A stretch of 64,000 nucleotides of DNA from Zobellia barbeyronii (GCF_018603515.1 NZ_JACATN010000001.1:868001-932000); one strand, 5' to 3'. Counted from the stretch's first letter, positions 1-9,209 are shown. The notes: generated by a model from the sequence alone, not told the origin. Numbers and translations are program-made.

Positions 1-1045
1 CATTATCTACAAGATCATTTTTGTCAACTTCTTCGTTGTCAACCAAAGAGTCTTCATAATCATCTTCTAACATTACACGGTCTTCGGTAAGGTTAGGAGT
101 AAATGAGAAGGCGAAGGAAATTTCATGGGTAACACCAAAATTATCAAAGTTGGTTCCAAAACCCTTTTCCATTGTGTATCCTAAAGAAAGTCTTTTGTTG
201 ATGTTGAAACCCGCACCAGCAGATGCACCGTAAAAACTGTCATAACCACCTTGTAACCAACCTAATTTAGGTAGGTCCAAAATAACAGCACCTCCGTAAG
301 TCATATCTTGAGACTCGTCGCCTGCTGCTAATCGGTTTTGACCATTCATGCGTACTCTTGCAATTGGCATTAATCTGCTACCCTCCATAATACCCTCATT
401 ATTATCAAAATGATGGGTATATTGAAGGTGACTAGAATATGTTTTATCACCAAACTCTGTTAACGACTTGCTTGTCTTTAAATTATAATCGAATAAGTTT
501 TCGGCAAAAACACCAAAATCTATGTTGCCATAAGAGATGTTAAAACCAGGTTGAAAAGAAAGAACATTGCTATCTTCAGTACCGGTTAAACTATAGTCAT
601 TAAGATCAATAACATCAATGCTGTTTTGATCAAGCCCCGTACTATAATAGGCCAGGTTACCACCAAATGTAAAATTACTTTTGTCGCTCAACTTTATCCC
701 GTAGGCATAGTTGGCCAACACACCAATGTTAGATACCGCTCCAACACTTTGTGTATACAAGCTTAGTCCTAAACCACTTTTATCTCCTATTCTACCACTG
801 TAACTTAAGAAGTAAGTCTGGTCATTATCCTTAAATTGTACCGATTGGTTTCGGTGTAAAAGGTTAATGTATGACTTGTCTTCCTGAACGGTAGAAAAGG
901 TTGGGTTAATCAAGAATCTGTTGAACTTCAACAAATTCTGTGACGCTGGGCTATATAACAAAACTGGATCGTCTTCCTGCGCCTGAACGCTTCCAAACGT
1001 TAGGGCAGCCAGCAAAGTAAGTGCTATGTATTTTACAAATTTCAT
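1..1045 (-). CDS. PorP/SprF family type IX secretion system membrane protein (3' end outside window)
   Basis: Outer-membrane beta-barrel of the PorP/SprF family. Members work with type IX secretion and help particular cargo adhesins reach or stay on the cell surface. About 348 codons are visible. The N-terminus is a signal peptide of about 22 residues ending VQAQ, followed by the family's usual opening in which the protein describes plain 'SPASQNLLKFNRFLINPTF'. Alternating strands rich in Gly, Tyr and Asn follow. The reading frame stays open to base 1, so the C-terminus lies beyond the window. It starts 10 bases after the stop of the adhesin gene upstream on the same strand, which fits a cargo-helper operon like sprB-sprF. 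Family assignment is confident; the pairing with the adhesin is inferred from adjacency. Confidence 0.88.
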   Translation of the reverse strand, partial: MKFVKYIALTLLAALTFGSVQAQEDDPVLLYSPASQNLLKFNRFLINPTFSTVQEDKSYINLLHRNQSVQFKDNDQTYFLSYSGRIGDKSGLGLSLYTQSVGAVSNIGVLANYAYGIKLSDKSNFTFGGNLAYYSTGLDQNSIDVIDLNDYSLTGTEDSNVLSFQPGFNISYGNIDFGVFAENLFDYNLKTSKSLTEFGDKTYSSHLQYTHHFDNNEGIMEGSRLMPIARVRMNGQNRLAAGDESQDMTYGGAVILDLPKLGWLQGGYDSFYGASAGAGFNINKRLSLGYTMEKGFGTNFDNFGVTHEISFAFSFTPNLTEDRVMLEDDYEDSLVDNEEVDKNDLVDN

Positions 1046-1055
1046 GGCGGGGTGG

Positions 1056-3311
1056 TTATCTAATAACTGTTATAGTACCTTGTTTCAATGTCTCGCTATC
1101 ATTTTTAATTACATAGTAGAAAACCATGTTTTGCTTAGCGAAGCTAATTGAAGACTCAGGCCAGTTATTTTGGTAGTTGGTTGAATTAAGGACTTCTTCT
1201 CCTTGGGCGTTATATATGATTACACGCACATCAGATTTGTTGGAATATGAATTAGGTACAATCCATTGATCGTTTGCGCCATCACCATTAGGTGTTATAA
1301 CGTTAGGTATATTAAATAGATCTAAATAGGTTACTGTAATTGGTTTACTGATTTCACAGTTATCGATATTTGCTATCAATAAGTAGCTACCTTCTGTAGT
1401 AAAAGTTACTGAAGAAGAACTGCTTATTTCAATATTGTTAGCATCTAACCATCTGTAGGCAGTACCACCATTTGCATTTACAGTTTTAGAACTTCCTTCT
1501 GGAAAAATTACATCTCCTTCAACATCCAATGTAATAAGCTCGGGGTCTAAAGGAATGATGCTAATTTCATTTGATACTTGAGAACACGTACCTTTTCTGA
1601 TTACCAAACGGTATGTTCCTTGTTGAGTAACTGACAAAGAACTATCTGATGAATTAATAGCTTCACCATCACGTTCCCAATCAAAAGTTTCAGAAGTTAA
1701 GTCTGTAGTAGTAGATATAGTAATTATATCTGAAGAGCTACAATAAACGGTACTTGTACTGCTAATTGTAAGAGCTTCGCTTGCTAGTTGTACTGGCAAG
1801 TTGTTTGATGTTGTGGCCATTCCACCTAAATCAGTATTTACTGTATAGGCTCCATTTTCATCGCTATTTGTTAAACTGATAGATTGTGAAGTTTCACCCG
1901 TTACGTTAGCTCCGTCTTTCTGCCATTGATAAGTAAAAGATGAGGCAACGTCTGCAGTAACATCAATTTCACTTGCATCACTTAATACAGCATATATTTT
2001 GTCAACAGTCAAGGCTATGCTCGTACTGGTACATGACTCATAAGAAGTAGCATACGCTATTTCTGTTCTGAATGCCGTAGGCGCTACAATCTCTGTATCT
2101 TCAGAATTAACTGTAGTAGATGCACAAGTACCACCTGTTTGTGTAATAGCAGCGTGGTATGTTCCGGCTTGGCTAACGGTTAAAGAAGAACTATTAGAGC
2201 TAGGAATTGGAGTACCATTTCTAAACCACTCAAAGGTTGGTGAATTGGCGCTTGTCGTAATACTTAAAGTTTGAGACTGAGAAGGAAGTACTACAAGGTT
2301 AGCATTGTTATTTCTTGTAACTGTAAATGCTCCTGAATTTGTAATAGTTACTGCAGCAGATGTTTCTGTACAGATACCTGTTCCTTTCACTTCTACTGTA
2401 TAGTCTCCTACAAAAGCAGGATTGGTTGTGTCAATGGTATATGTAAAGCCACCTACTTGAGAAGCTTGTATTTCAGTACCATCTTTATACCATGTATATA
2501 TATAGGTAGCATCTTGTACGTTTGCTTCTAAAGGAGCAACAGTATCTCCTGCACATAAAGCAGTAGTTGTAGGCGTGTTAATTGCAATACCTGTACTAGT
2601 ACCAGAATTAATAATAATATGATTAGATTCTGTATTGGCAGAACCTGTACAGTCACCGTAATCAATAAATACAAAGTATTCCCCCGTTCCATCTGTTACT
2701 ATAGATGGTCCGTTATCAGAAAGTTTTGTACCGCTTCTATACCAAGAATACTGATAAGTATTTAAATCTGCAGCCGGTATGTTATCTACGGTTAAAGTAA
2801 TTTGTGTGCTACCGCAAGCTTGTAAACTTCCAGGGGTAGTTCCATCACCATCCGGACTCATGTGTAAGTTGGTATCAAAACCTAAAAAGTACATGGAGTA
2901 TCCAGCGGATGCCATTCCTGTTGATGCAGGACTTGTACTTCGTACGCGCATCATATAGTTAGCACCTCTGGTATTATCAGGAAGGATAAAACTAGTAGTA
3001 AACTCGTTATTACTATTTTGATCACTTACGGTTGAAAGTTCTAAAGGACTACCAAATGACCCATTAGGGTCTGACAGCTCTAGTATAAATGTGTTGTCGG
3101 AATTTGCGGCTCCAGCCCATTCTATAGTAACAAAAAACTCGTTAAAGTCTGTATCTGCACATGCTCTTGGCCAGGTGTTGGTTCCCGCTAAATTGGGGTT
3201 GTCAGCAGGCACTGGTGCCTGCAATGCAATTTGTGCAGAGATTTGTGTGGTGAGCAGCACTAAAAATGCTGTCAATATTGTTCGCGGAATGTTAATTCTT
3301 TTCTGTCTCAT
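1056..3311 (-). CDS. Surface adhesin with Ig-like repeats and gliding-motility-type C-terminal sorting domain
   Basis: Secreted cell-surface protein of 751 residues. The chosen start at 3311 gives a clean signal peptide (MRQKRINIPRTILTAFLVLL, then cleavage after ISAQ); the longer open frame to 3404 would put 31 non-signal residues ahead of it. The body holds several Ig/PKD-like repeats of about 90-100 residues, each with paired Cys and phrases such as YSWYRSGT, YTWYKDGT, FEWFRNGT and YQWQKDG. From about residue 668 it has the CHU_C type domain (VITPNGDGANDQW, then VIIYNAQGEEV), the type B sorting signal for type IX secretion. Known family members are exported by T9SS and often need a neighbouring PorP/SprF protein, which is the next gene. 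Ligand unknown. Confidence 0.88.
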   Translation of the reverse strand: MRQKRINIPRTILTAFLVLLTTQISAQIALQAPVPADNPNLAGTNTWPRACADTDFNEFFVTIEWAGAANSDNTFILELSDPNGSFGSPLELSTVSDQNSNNEFTTSFILPDNTRGANYMMRVRSTSPASTGMASAGYSMYFLGFDTNLHMSPDGDGTTPGSLQACGSTQITLTVDNIPAADLNTYQYSWYRSGTKLSDNGPSIVTDGTGEYFVFIDYGDCTGSANTESNHIIINSGTSTGIAINTPTTTALCAGDTVAPLEANVQDATYIYTWYKDGTEIQASQVGGFTYTIDTTNPAFVGDYTVEVKGTGICTETSAAVTITNSGAFTVTRNNNANLVVLPSQSQTLSITTSANSPTFEWFRNGTPIPSSNSSSLTVSQAGTYHAAITQTGGTCASTTVNSEDTEIVAPTAFRTEIAYATSYESCTSTSIALTVDKIYAVLSDASEIDVTADVASSFTYQWQKDGANVTGETSQSISLTNSDENGAYTVNTDLGGMATTSNNLPVQLASEALTISSTSTVYCSSSDIITISTTTDLTSETFDWERDGEAINSSDSSLSVTQQGTYRLVIRKGTCSQVSNEISIIPLDPELITLDVEGDVIFPEGSSKTVNANGGTAYRWLDANNIEISSSSSVTFTTEGSYLLIANIDNCEISKPITVTYLDLFNIPNVITPNGDGANDQWIVPNSYSNKSDVRVIIYNAQGEEVLNSTNYQNNWPESSISFAKQNMVFYYVIKNDSETLKQGTITVIR

Positions 3312-3532
3312 AAGTAGGCGTAGTTTTGGGTTTACTACAGGTTTCAATGTCAGATTTGGATTATGACATGGAGAATACACTAACAAATATGAGCTATAAT
3401 ACACGCGTAGAGAATTTAATGTTGTATCAAGGGATATAATTGTTGTGAAATGCAGGTATTTGTATGAATGAAGTTAGAAAGCTGCCCGATTACTGCATTT
3501 TACGTACCTTTGTGGCACTAAAAATTAACCCT

Positions 3533-5215
3533 ATGAGCGAGGCAGTTGAGTCGTTAAATTTCATTGAACATATTGTTGAAGAGGACTTGAAAAATGGTTA
3601 TTCGGAAAAGGATTTGCGCTTTCGTTTTCCTCCTGAACCCAACGGCTATTTACACATTGGTCATGCAAGCTCTATTTGTTTAAATTTTGGACTAGGATTA
3701 CGGTACAATGCACCTGTTAATTTAAGGTTTGATGACACCAATCCGGCAAAGGAAGAACAAGAGTATGTAGATGCTATTAAGAAGGATGTGGAATGGTTAG
3801 GTTTCAAATGGGATACCGAAAGGTATGCTTCTGATTATTTTCAACAATTATATGATTGGGCCATTGAACTTATTAAGCAAGGAAAGGCTTATGTAGATGA
3901 ACAGTCTTCTGAAGATATGGCTATCCAAAAAGGGACACCAACACAAGAAGGAACTAATAGTCCATTTAGAGATCGTTCTGTAGAAGAGAATCTTGCAATC
4001 TTCCAAGAAATGAAAGATGGAAAATTTGCTGAGGGAACACATGTACTTCGCGCTAAAATAGATATGGCATCTTCTAATATGTTGATGCGTGATCCTATTA
4101 TGTATAGAGTACTTCATAAAGCACATCACCGTACAAATACCGATTGGTGTATTTATCCAATGTATGATTGGACGCATGGAGAGAGTGATTATATAGAACA
4201 AGTTTCGCATTCGTTTTGTACGCTAGAGTTTGCAATGCACCGTGAGCTTTATGATTGGTTTTTAGATCAAGTTACGGACACAGAAAAGTTACGTCCTAAG
4301 CAACGGGAATTTGCACGTAGGAACCTTAGCCATACTGTGGTTAGTAAAAGAAAGCTGCTACAATTAGTAGAAAATAATGTGGTAACTGGTTGGGATGATC
4401 CTAGAATGAGTACCATATCTGGGTTAAGAAGACGTGGTTATACACCAGAGTCTATCCGTAATTTTGTTGAGACAATAGGTATTGCAAAACGAGACAACCT
4501 TATAGATGTTTCTCTTTTAGAATTCCACTTACGGGATCATTTGAATAAAATTTCTCCTAGAGTTATGGGTGTTTTGGACCCAGTAAAGGTGATTATTACT
4601 AATTATCCGGAAGGAGAAGTGGAATGGTTGGATACAGAAAACAATCCTGAAGATGAGTCAGCAGGTACACGTCAAATACCTTTTACTAGAGAAATTTATA
4701 TTGAAAAGGAGGATTTTAAGGAGGAAGCAAATCGTAAGTTTTTCCGTTTAAAACTAGGAGGAGAGGTTAGATTAAAATCGGGATATATCATAAAGGCAGA
4801 AAGCTGCACCAAAGATACCGATGGGAATATTACAGAAATTCAATGTACATATGATCCTAAGAGTAAAAGTGGTAGTGGTACGGAAGAAAGCCTTCGCAAA
4901 GTAAAAGGTACTTTGCATTGGGTATCTGTTGCTCATGCTTTGAAAGCAGAGGTTAGATTATATGACCGGTTATTTACAGATGAAAGTCCGGATACGCATA
5001 AAGACAAAGATTTTATGGAATTCATTAATCCTGATTCTTTAAAAGTGATTACTGGATATTTAGAACCTAGTCTTTCAGAGGCAAAATCTGGAGATCGTTT
5101 TCAATTTCAACGTTTGGGTTATTTTTGTGTTGACCCAGATTCAACTAATGAGAAATTGGTTTTTAATAAAACTGTTGGCTTAAGAGACACTTGGGCAAAA
5201 TTGCAGAATAAGTAG
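3533..5215 (+). CDS. glnS: Glutaminyl-tRNA synthetase
   Basis: Charges tRNA-Gln with glutamine in the cytosol. The protein is 560 residues, close to the E. coli enzyme. The class I HIGH signature is at residues 41-44 (after PPEPNGYL), and the KMSKS-equivalent is VSKRK at about 270, the form usual in GlnRS. The C-terminal half has the GlnRS anticodon-binding barrels. The frame is open from 3464, but a -7 box TACCTTTG at 3505-3512 lies inside that extension and the family begins near this Met, so I place the start at 3533. It is divergent from the adhesin operon and followed by a terminator at 5241. With gltX also present, the organism has separate Gln and Glu charging enzymes. Confidence 0.97.
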   Translation: MSEAVESLNFIEHIVEEDLKNGYSEKDLRFRFPPEPNGYLHIGHASSICLNFGLGLRYNAPVNLRFDDTNPAKEEQEYVDAIKKDVEWLGFKWDTERYASDYFQQLYDWAIELIKQGKAYVDEQSSEDMAIQKGTPTQEGTNSPFRDRSVEENLAIFQEMKDGKFAEGTHVLRAKIDMASSNMLMRDPIMYRVLHKAHHRTNTDWCIYPMYDWTHGESDYIEQVSHSFCTLEFAMHRELYDWFLDQVTDTEKLRPKQREFARRNLSHTVVSKRKLLQLVENNVVTGWDDPRMSTISGLRRRGYTPESIRNFVETIGIAKRDNLIDVSLLEFHLRDHLNKISPRVMGVLDPVKVIITNYPEGEVEWLDTENNPEDESAGTRQIPFTREIYIEKEDFKEEANRKFFRLKLGGEVRLKSGYIIKAESCTKDTDGNITEIQCTYDPKSKSGSGTEESLRKVKGTLHWVSVAHALKAEVRLYDRLFTDESPDTHKDKDFMEFINPDSLKVITGYLEPSLSEAKSGDRFQFQRLGYFCVDPDSTNEKLVFNKTVGLRDTWAKLQNK

Positions 5216-5240
5216 ATTTTTACTTTTTCAAAAATTCTGG

Positions 5241-5278
5241 ACTCCTTAAGGACATTTTGTTTTTAAGGAGTTTTTTTT
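5241..5278 (+). terminator. Rho-independent terminator of glnS
   Basis: A 9-bp stem ACTCCTTAA/TTAAGGAGT (5241-5249 with 5263-5271) is followed by a run of eight T, 25 bases past the glnS stop. Confidence 0.85.
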
Positions 5279-5624
5279 CGCATTACAACCAAATTATCTA
5301 CTATAATTTTTATCTATAGTAAATAGATTTTATATTGATAATTCACATTAAATATTACTTATTTTAATGCGATTTGCTGGGAATACAGATTTAAGCTTAA
5401 TAATGTATCCAGTAATCGGATTTTTGGCTATTAAATCGCTTTAAAACCGTTAAATGTCCCTTAAAATGATGTAAACGTTAATTTTCAAATTGATTGAGGT
5501 AATATCACTGAAATGTTTGGCGTAAATTGCATAGTATATAAGAAGTTGGTTTGTTTAGCCATTTTAGTGTGGAAAAATAATCTTCTTATAGTTTATTAGA
5601 ATATTAATTTAAAAAATACAGATT
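5279..5624. other. Intergenic region with upstream inverted repeat
   Basis: 346 bases, very AT-rich, with no supported gene. I see no clear TAnnTTTG box ahead of the YtxH gene. A perfect 9-bp inverted repeat TATAAGAAG/CTTCTTATA (5537-5545 and 5582-5590, 36 bases apart) lies 35 bases before the start codon and could be an operator or leader structure. The function is unknown. Confidence 0.4.
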
Positions 5625-5954
5625 ATGTCAAACGATAGTGGAAATGTTTTATTGGCCGTTATAACAGGAGCAATTTTAGGAGTAGGGGCTGGAATTTTAT
5701 ATGCACCGGCTAAAGGCGAAAAAACAAGAAAGAAAATTAAGAAGAACGCCTTAAAAACTAAAGACGATATCTCACACAGAATTTCTCAAGCAACGGATGA
5801 GTTAACCAAAACCGCTGAAGAGAAAAAGGTAGACTTTGAGCAAAAATTAGAGGATACTATTTCTAACATGAGTTATAAGGCAGATGATATTATCATGAGT
5901 CTAGAGAGCAAGTTGGCCGAGTTGAAGAAAAAGAATGCTCAATTACAGAAATAG
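5625..5954 (+). CDS. YtxH domain-containing protein
   Basis: Small envelope-associated protein of 109 residues. Residues 8-28 form a glycine-rich hydrophobic segment (VITGAILGVGAGILYAPAKG), the YtxH hallmark, followed by a long basic and acidic amphipathic helix likely to form a coiled coil. In other bacteria YtxH proteins are often induced by general stress; the biochemical role is unknown. It heads a compact operon: the holin-like gene starts 3 bases later and the third gene overlaps that one by 4 bases. No substrate or partner can be read from the sequence. Confidence 0.85.
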   Translation: MSNDSGNVLLAVITGAILGVGAGILYAPAKGEKTRKKIKKNALKTKDDISHRISQATDELTKTAEEKKVDFEQKLEDTISNMSYKADDIIMSLESKLAELKKKNAQLQK

Positions 5955-5957
5955 CAT

Positions 5958-6308
5958 ATGGCTTTTGAAGAACTAAAAGAGAGCATATCAGAAGCTGAAT
6001 CAAGTGCCAAGTCGTATATAGACAGTAGCACTGAGTTTTATAAGCTAAAGGCTTTTAAACTGCTTATGAAGGGTGTTACTGGGTTTGCCCAAGCAGCTTT
6101 TATAGGAACTGCAGTAGTGCTGGCACTTTTATTCTTGTCAGTAGCAGCTGGTTTTTGGATTGGTGCGGAATTGGAGAATACGGCCTTAGGGTTTTTATGC
6201 GTAGGAGCGTTTTATATACTATTGGGTATATTAGTCTTTGTGTTCCGTCGTTCTCTGGTAAAACCACTGATGGCTCGTTTTTCCGAACTTTATTTTGAAG
6301 AGATATGA
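5958..6308 (+). CDS. Phage-holin-like (holin III superfamily) membrane protein
   Basis: Membrane protein of 116 residues. An N-terminal amphipathic stretch (about 1-35) precedes two hydrophobic helices, roughly 38-66 and 73-97, and a short basic tail. This is the layout of the family annotated as putative Actinobacteriophage holin III, which in Bacteroidota is a chromosomal envelope protein and not a lysis gene; no phage genes are nearby. It sits between the YtxH gene (3-base gap) and a small downstream protein (4-base overlap), so the three are probably made together for an envelope or stress role. Confidence 0.75.
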   Translation: MAFEELKESISEAESSAKSYIDSSTEFYKLKAFKLLMKGVTGFAQAAFIGTAVVLALLFLSVAAGFWIGAELENTALGFLCVGAFYILLGILVFVFRRSLVKPLMARFSELYFEEI

Positions 6309-6520
6309 TACCAAAAAAATATACTTCTTTCGAGCAGATAGACCAAGATTTAAAAATCTTGAAGCTACAGCAGGATATAGAACGCGAAAACCTTAAAATG
6401 CAGGTTCAGATAACAAAGAATAGTTTGTACCCAACGCATTTGTTGGGTGGTTTTAGTGGCATTGTTCAGAAACTAACGATTTCAATGGTAGCTAAAAAGC
6501 TGTTGAAAAAGTTCAATTAA
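6305..6520 (+). CDS. Small conserved protein, third gene of the YtxH operon
   Basis: 71 residues with no signal peptide or clear membrane helix. The first half is charged and helical (EQIDQDLKILKLQQDIEREN) and the C-terminus is basic and mildly amphipathic. It resembles the small family I remember as DUF6327, which follows YtxH and holin-like genes in Flavobacteriia; the number is from memory. The ATG overlaps the previous stop (ATGA), indicating translational coupling. Function unknown. Confidence 0.7.
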   Translation: MIPKKYTSFEQIDQDLKILKLQQDIERENLKMQVQITKNSLYPTHLLGGFSGIVQKLTISMVAKKLLKKFN

Positions 6521-6540
6521 ACCAAATATACAATACAAAA

Positions 6541-6576
6541 GGGCCCTCAAGAATAATTTCTTGAGGGCCCTTTTTT
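6541..6576. terminator. Bidirectional rho-independent terminator
   Basis: A perfect 13-bp GC-rich stem (6541-6553 pairing with 6558-6570, loop TAAT) is followed by TTTTTTG on the + strand. The + strand has an A-run before the stem, so it can also end transcription of the SPFH gene converging from the right. Confidence 0.92.
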
Positions 6577-6595
6577 GTTTTAAAAGAATTTAATA

Positions 6596-7525
6596 CTACT
6601 CTTTCTTTTTCTCTTTATGTGTCTTTTTCATAGACTCACCAATCATATTACTTGCCGTAAAGGACGCAACCATGTTATTCAGCATGTCACTACCTGCTTG
6701 TGGAGAGTTAGGTAGAAGAATTAAGTTCGTGTTCGTTTCTTCACCTATAGATTGTAAGGTATCATAGTGTTGGGTAACTACAATTAGGGCAGAGGCTTCT
6801 TGTGAGTTGATACCCACTTTATTCAATACTTCTACAGATTCTTCTAATCCACGTGCTATTTCACGACGTTGATCAGCAATACCCATACCTTGAAGTCTCT
6901 TGCTTTCTGCTTCCGCTTTGGCTTTTTCTACAATCAATATACGTGCAGCATCACCTTCAAACTGTGCTGCTATTTTTTCACGCTCAGAGGCATTAATACG
7001 GTTCATTGCTTCCTTTACCTGAGCATCTGGGTCAATATCCGTTACCAAGGTCTTAATGATGTCGTAGCCATAGTCTAGCATAGCCTCCTGTAATTCAGAT
7101 TTCACTGCAATTGCAATATCATCTTTCTTTACAAAAACGTCATCTAACTTCATTTTAGGTACTTCGGCACGTACAACATCAAATACATAAGATGTAATCT
7201 GCTCGTGTGGATATTCCAGTTTGTAAAAGGCGTCATAAACTTTCTCTTTAATTACTACATACTGAACAGAAACCTTGAGTTTCACAAATACATCATCTAA
7301 GGTTTTGGTTTCAATAATTACATCTAGCTGTTGAATTTTAAGGCCCATTCTTGCTGAAATCCGCTGTACGAAAGGTATTTTAAATTGAATTCCGGATTGT
7401 CGTACACTTGTAAATCTCCCAAAAGTTTCTATTAAAACGGCAGTTTGCTGTTTAACAATAAAGACTCCGGAAAGCACCGTCGCAACGACGAAAAATATGA
7501 TTGGTATCCAAATAAGATTTCCCAT
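6596..7525 (-). CDS. SPFH/band 7 protein, stomatin/HIR-like
   Basis: Membrane-anchored SPFH scaffold protein of 309 residues. One hydrophobic helix (about 4-24) is followed by the SPFH domain, with QQTAVLIETFGRF, QQLDVIIETKTLDDVFV and a helical stretch rich in Ala, Glu and Lys at about 175-225. The pattern ETKT-DNVFV, AFYKL, YVFDVVRAEVPK-LDDVF is strikingly like plant hypersensitive-induced-reaction (HIR) proteins, a branch of the stomatin/prohibitin superfamily. Members form large rings on membranes and often assist proteases or organise lipid domains. No NfeD-type partner is adjacent: the gene is alone between two terminators. The Lys/Glu-rich tail is probably cytoplasmic. Confidence 0.87.
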   Translation of the reverse strand: MGNLIWIPIIFFVVATVLSGVFIVKQQTAVLIETFGRFTSVRQSGIQFKIPFVQRISARMGLKIQQLDVIIETKTLDDVFVKLKVSVQYVVIKEKVYDAFYKLEYPHEQITSYVFDVVRAEVPKMKLDDVFVKKDDIAIAVKSELQEAMLDYGYDIIKTLVTDIDPDAQVKEAMNRINASEREKIAAQFEGDAARILIVEKAKAEAESKRLQGMGIADQRREIARGLEESVEVLNKVGINSQEASALIVVTQHYDTLQSIGEETNTNLILLPNSPQAGSDMLNNMVASFTASNMIGESMKKTHKEKKKE

Positions 7526-7620
7526 AATTTTTGATTTTTTAGTTATTGATTGAATTTACAAAACGCTTCGTATATATGTAATACTTTTCTTGAGTTTGTT
7601 ACACTTGACTTCAATAAACG

Positions 7621-7664
7621 AAAAAGGAGCAGAGATTAGGGTTAACTAATTTCTGCTCCTTTTT
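7621..7664 (-). terminator. Rho-independent terminator of gltX
   Basis: A 19-bp inverted repeat (7621-7639 with 7646-7664, loop of 6) with one G-T mismatch. The stem core is GGAGCAGA and it ends in five T on the minus strand. It lies 18 bases past the gltX stop. Confidence 0.88.
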
Positions 7665-7682
7665 AAAAAATATAAATCGATT

Positions 7683-9191
7683 TTAAGTTAAATCTGCAAT
7701 CGCCTTTTGAATGCGAGCAATGCTATCTTCTTTACCAATCATAGCCATAATATCAAATAAATGTGGGCCTTTCATATCACCAACAATTACCAAGCGTAGT
7801 GGTGGCATTACTTTTCCAAAAGATAGTTCTTGTTCTCCAATCCAAGCCTTTACAGTGGTTTCAACGTTTTCAGACGTGTAATCGGTAATTCCTTCTAATA
7901 TAGATACCAAACGGTTTAGGATATCTGGAGTATCTTCTTTCCATTGTTTTTTGGCAGCCTTTTCATTGTATGAAGTAGGGGCTTCAAAAAAGTAATCGGA
8001 TAATTCCCAAAAGTCAGAGACGAATACGGCACGTTCCTTAATCAGGCAAACAACTTTTTCAAGATAATCGCTAGACTTATCAGCAACAGAAACTGATTTA
8101 GTTTCTAGAATTTTAGCATAAAGGTCGGCCAATTCTTTGTTGTCCTTGCTTTGTAAATATTGTTGATTGTACCATTTGGTCTTATCAGGGTCAAAACGAG
8201 CACCAGACTTGTTTACACGTTGTAAACTAAAGGTTTCAATTAATTCATCAAGACTAAAAATCTCTTGTTCTGTTCCTGGATTCCACCCTAAAAGGGCCAA
8301 GAAGTTAACAACAGCTTCTGAAAAATAACCTTCTTCTTTGTAGCCTTTAGACTCGTTCCAAGTCAGTGGAAATACAGGGAAGCCCATTTTTTCGCCATCA
8401 CGTTTGCTGAGTTTACCTTTTCCTACCGGTTTCATTATTAATGGTAGATGAGCAAATTCAGGAGCTTTCCAGCCAAAGGCATCATATAACTGTTGGTGTA
8501 GCGCCAAAGATGGTAACCATTCTTCACCACGTATAACATGGGTAATTTCCATTAAATGGTCATCAACAATGTTAGCAAGGTGGTAGGTAGGCATTCCGTC
8601 ACCTTTAAATAGAACTTTATCATCTAGAACATTGGTGTCTATTTCAATAGTACCACGAACTATATCCTTAAGATGTAATTTTTCATCTGGAGCCGTTAAA
8701 AAACGAACCACATAATCTTCACCCGCATCTAAGCGTTTTTGAACTTCTTCAGGTGTTAAGGAAAGAGAGTTATCTAATTTTAAACGGTTGTGCCAGTTAT
8801 AAATAAAAGTCTTACCATTAGCCTCATGGTCTTTACGGTGAAAATCAAGCTTCTCTGCTGTATCAAAGGCATAGTAAGCCTTTCCGTTGGCTATTAGCTC
8901 TTCTGCATATTGCTTATATAAATGCTTACGCTCACTTTGTCTGTATGGGCCAAAGTCTCCTTTAAGACCTGGGCCTTCGTCAAAAGTTAGTCCACACCAT
9001 TTTAGTGAGTCTATAATGTACTGTTCAGCACCTTCAACATAACGGTTTTGATCAGTATCTTCTATTCTAAGAATAAAATCACCACCGTGTTTTTTGGCGA
9101 AAAGATAGTTGAATAGGGCGGTGCGGACACCACCAATGTGCAATGGCCCTGTTGGGCTGGGTGCAAAACGTACGCGTACTCTTTGGCTCAT
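7683..9191 (-). CDS. gltX: Glutamyl-tRNA synthetase
   Basis: Charges tRNA-Glu. The protein is 502 residues. The class I signature is LHIGG at residues 17-21 (in FAPSPTGPLHIGGVRTA) and the KMSKS equivalent is KLSKRDG at about residue 258. The Glu-specific catalytic domain is followed by the alpha-helical anticodon-binding domain. The open frame extends to 9239, but a complete promoter (9210-9240) overlaps that extension and MSQRVRVRFAPSPTG is the normal N-terminus, so I start at 9191. The gene is divergent from the DUF4175 gene and followed by its own terminator. Confidence 0.97.
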   Translation of the reverse strand: MSQRVRVRFAPSPTGPLHIGGVRTALFNYLFAKKHGGDFILRIEDTDQNRYVEGAEQYIIDSLKWCGLTFDEGPGLKGDFGPYRQSERKHLYKQYAEELIANGKAYYAFDTAEKLDFHRKDHEANGKTFIYNWHNRLKLDNSLSLTPEEVQKRLDAGEDYVVRFLTAPDEKLHLKDIVRGTIEIDTNVLDDKVLFKGDGMPTYHLANIVDDHLMEITHVIRGEEWLPSLALHQQLYDAFGWKAPEFAHLPLIMKPVGKGKLSKRDGEKMGFPVFPLTWNESKGYKEEGYFSEAVVNFLALLGWNPGTEQEIFSLDELIETFSLQRVNKSGARFDPDKTKWYNQQYLQSKDNKELADLYAKILETKSVSVADKSSDYLEKVVCLIKERAVFVSDFWELSDYFFEAPTSYNEKAAKKQWKEDTPDILNRLVSILEGITDYTSENVETTVKAWIGEQELSFGKVMPPLRLVIVGDMKGPHLFDIMAMIGKEDSIARIQKAIADLT

Positions 9192-9209
9192 GGCTAAAAA
9201 TTTATGGCG

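Noticed and set aside
3091-3366. 91-residue open frame on the + strand opposite the adhesin gene
   Set aside because: It runs antisense to the signal peptide and first repeat of a well-supported gene and has no family-like features.
5958-6308. Prophage remnant because of a holin-like gene
   Set aside because: No lysin, integrase, structural or attachment sequence is near; the gene sits in a YtxH operon.
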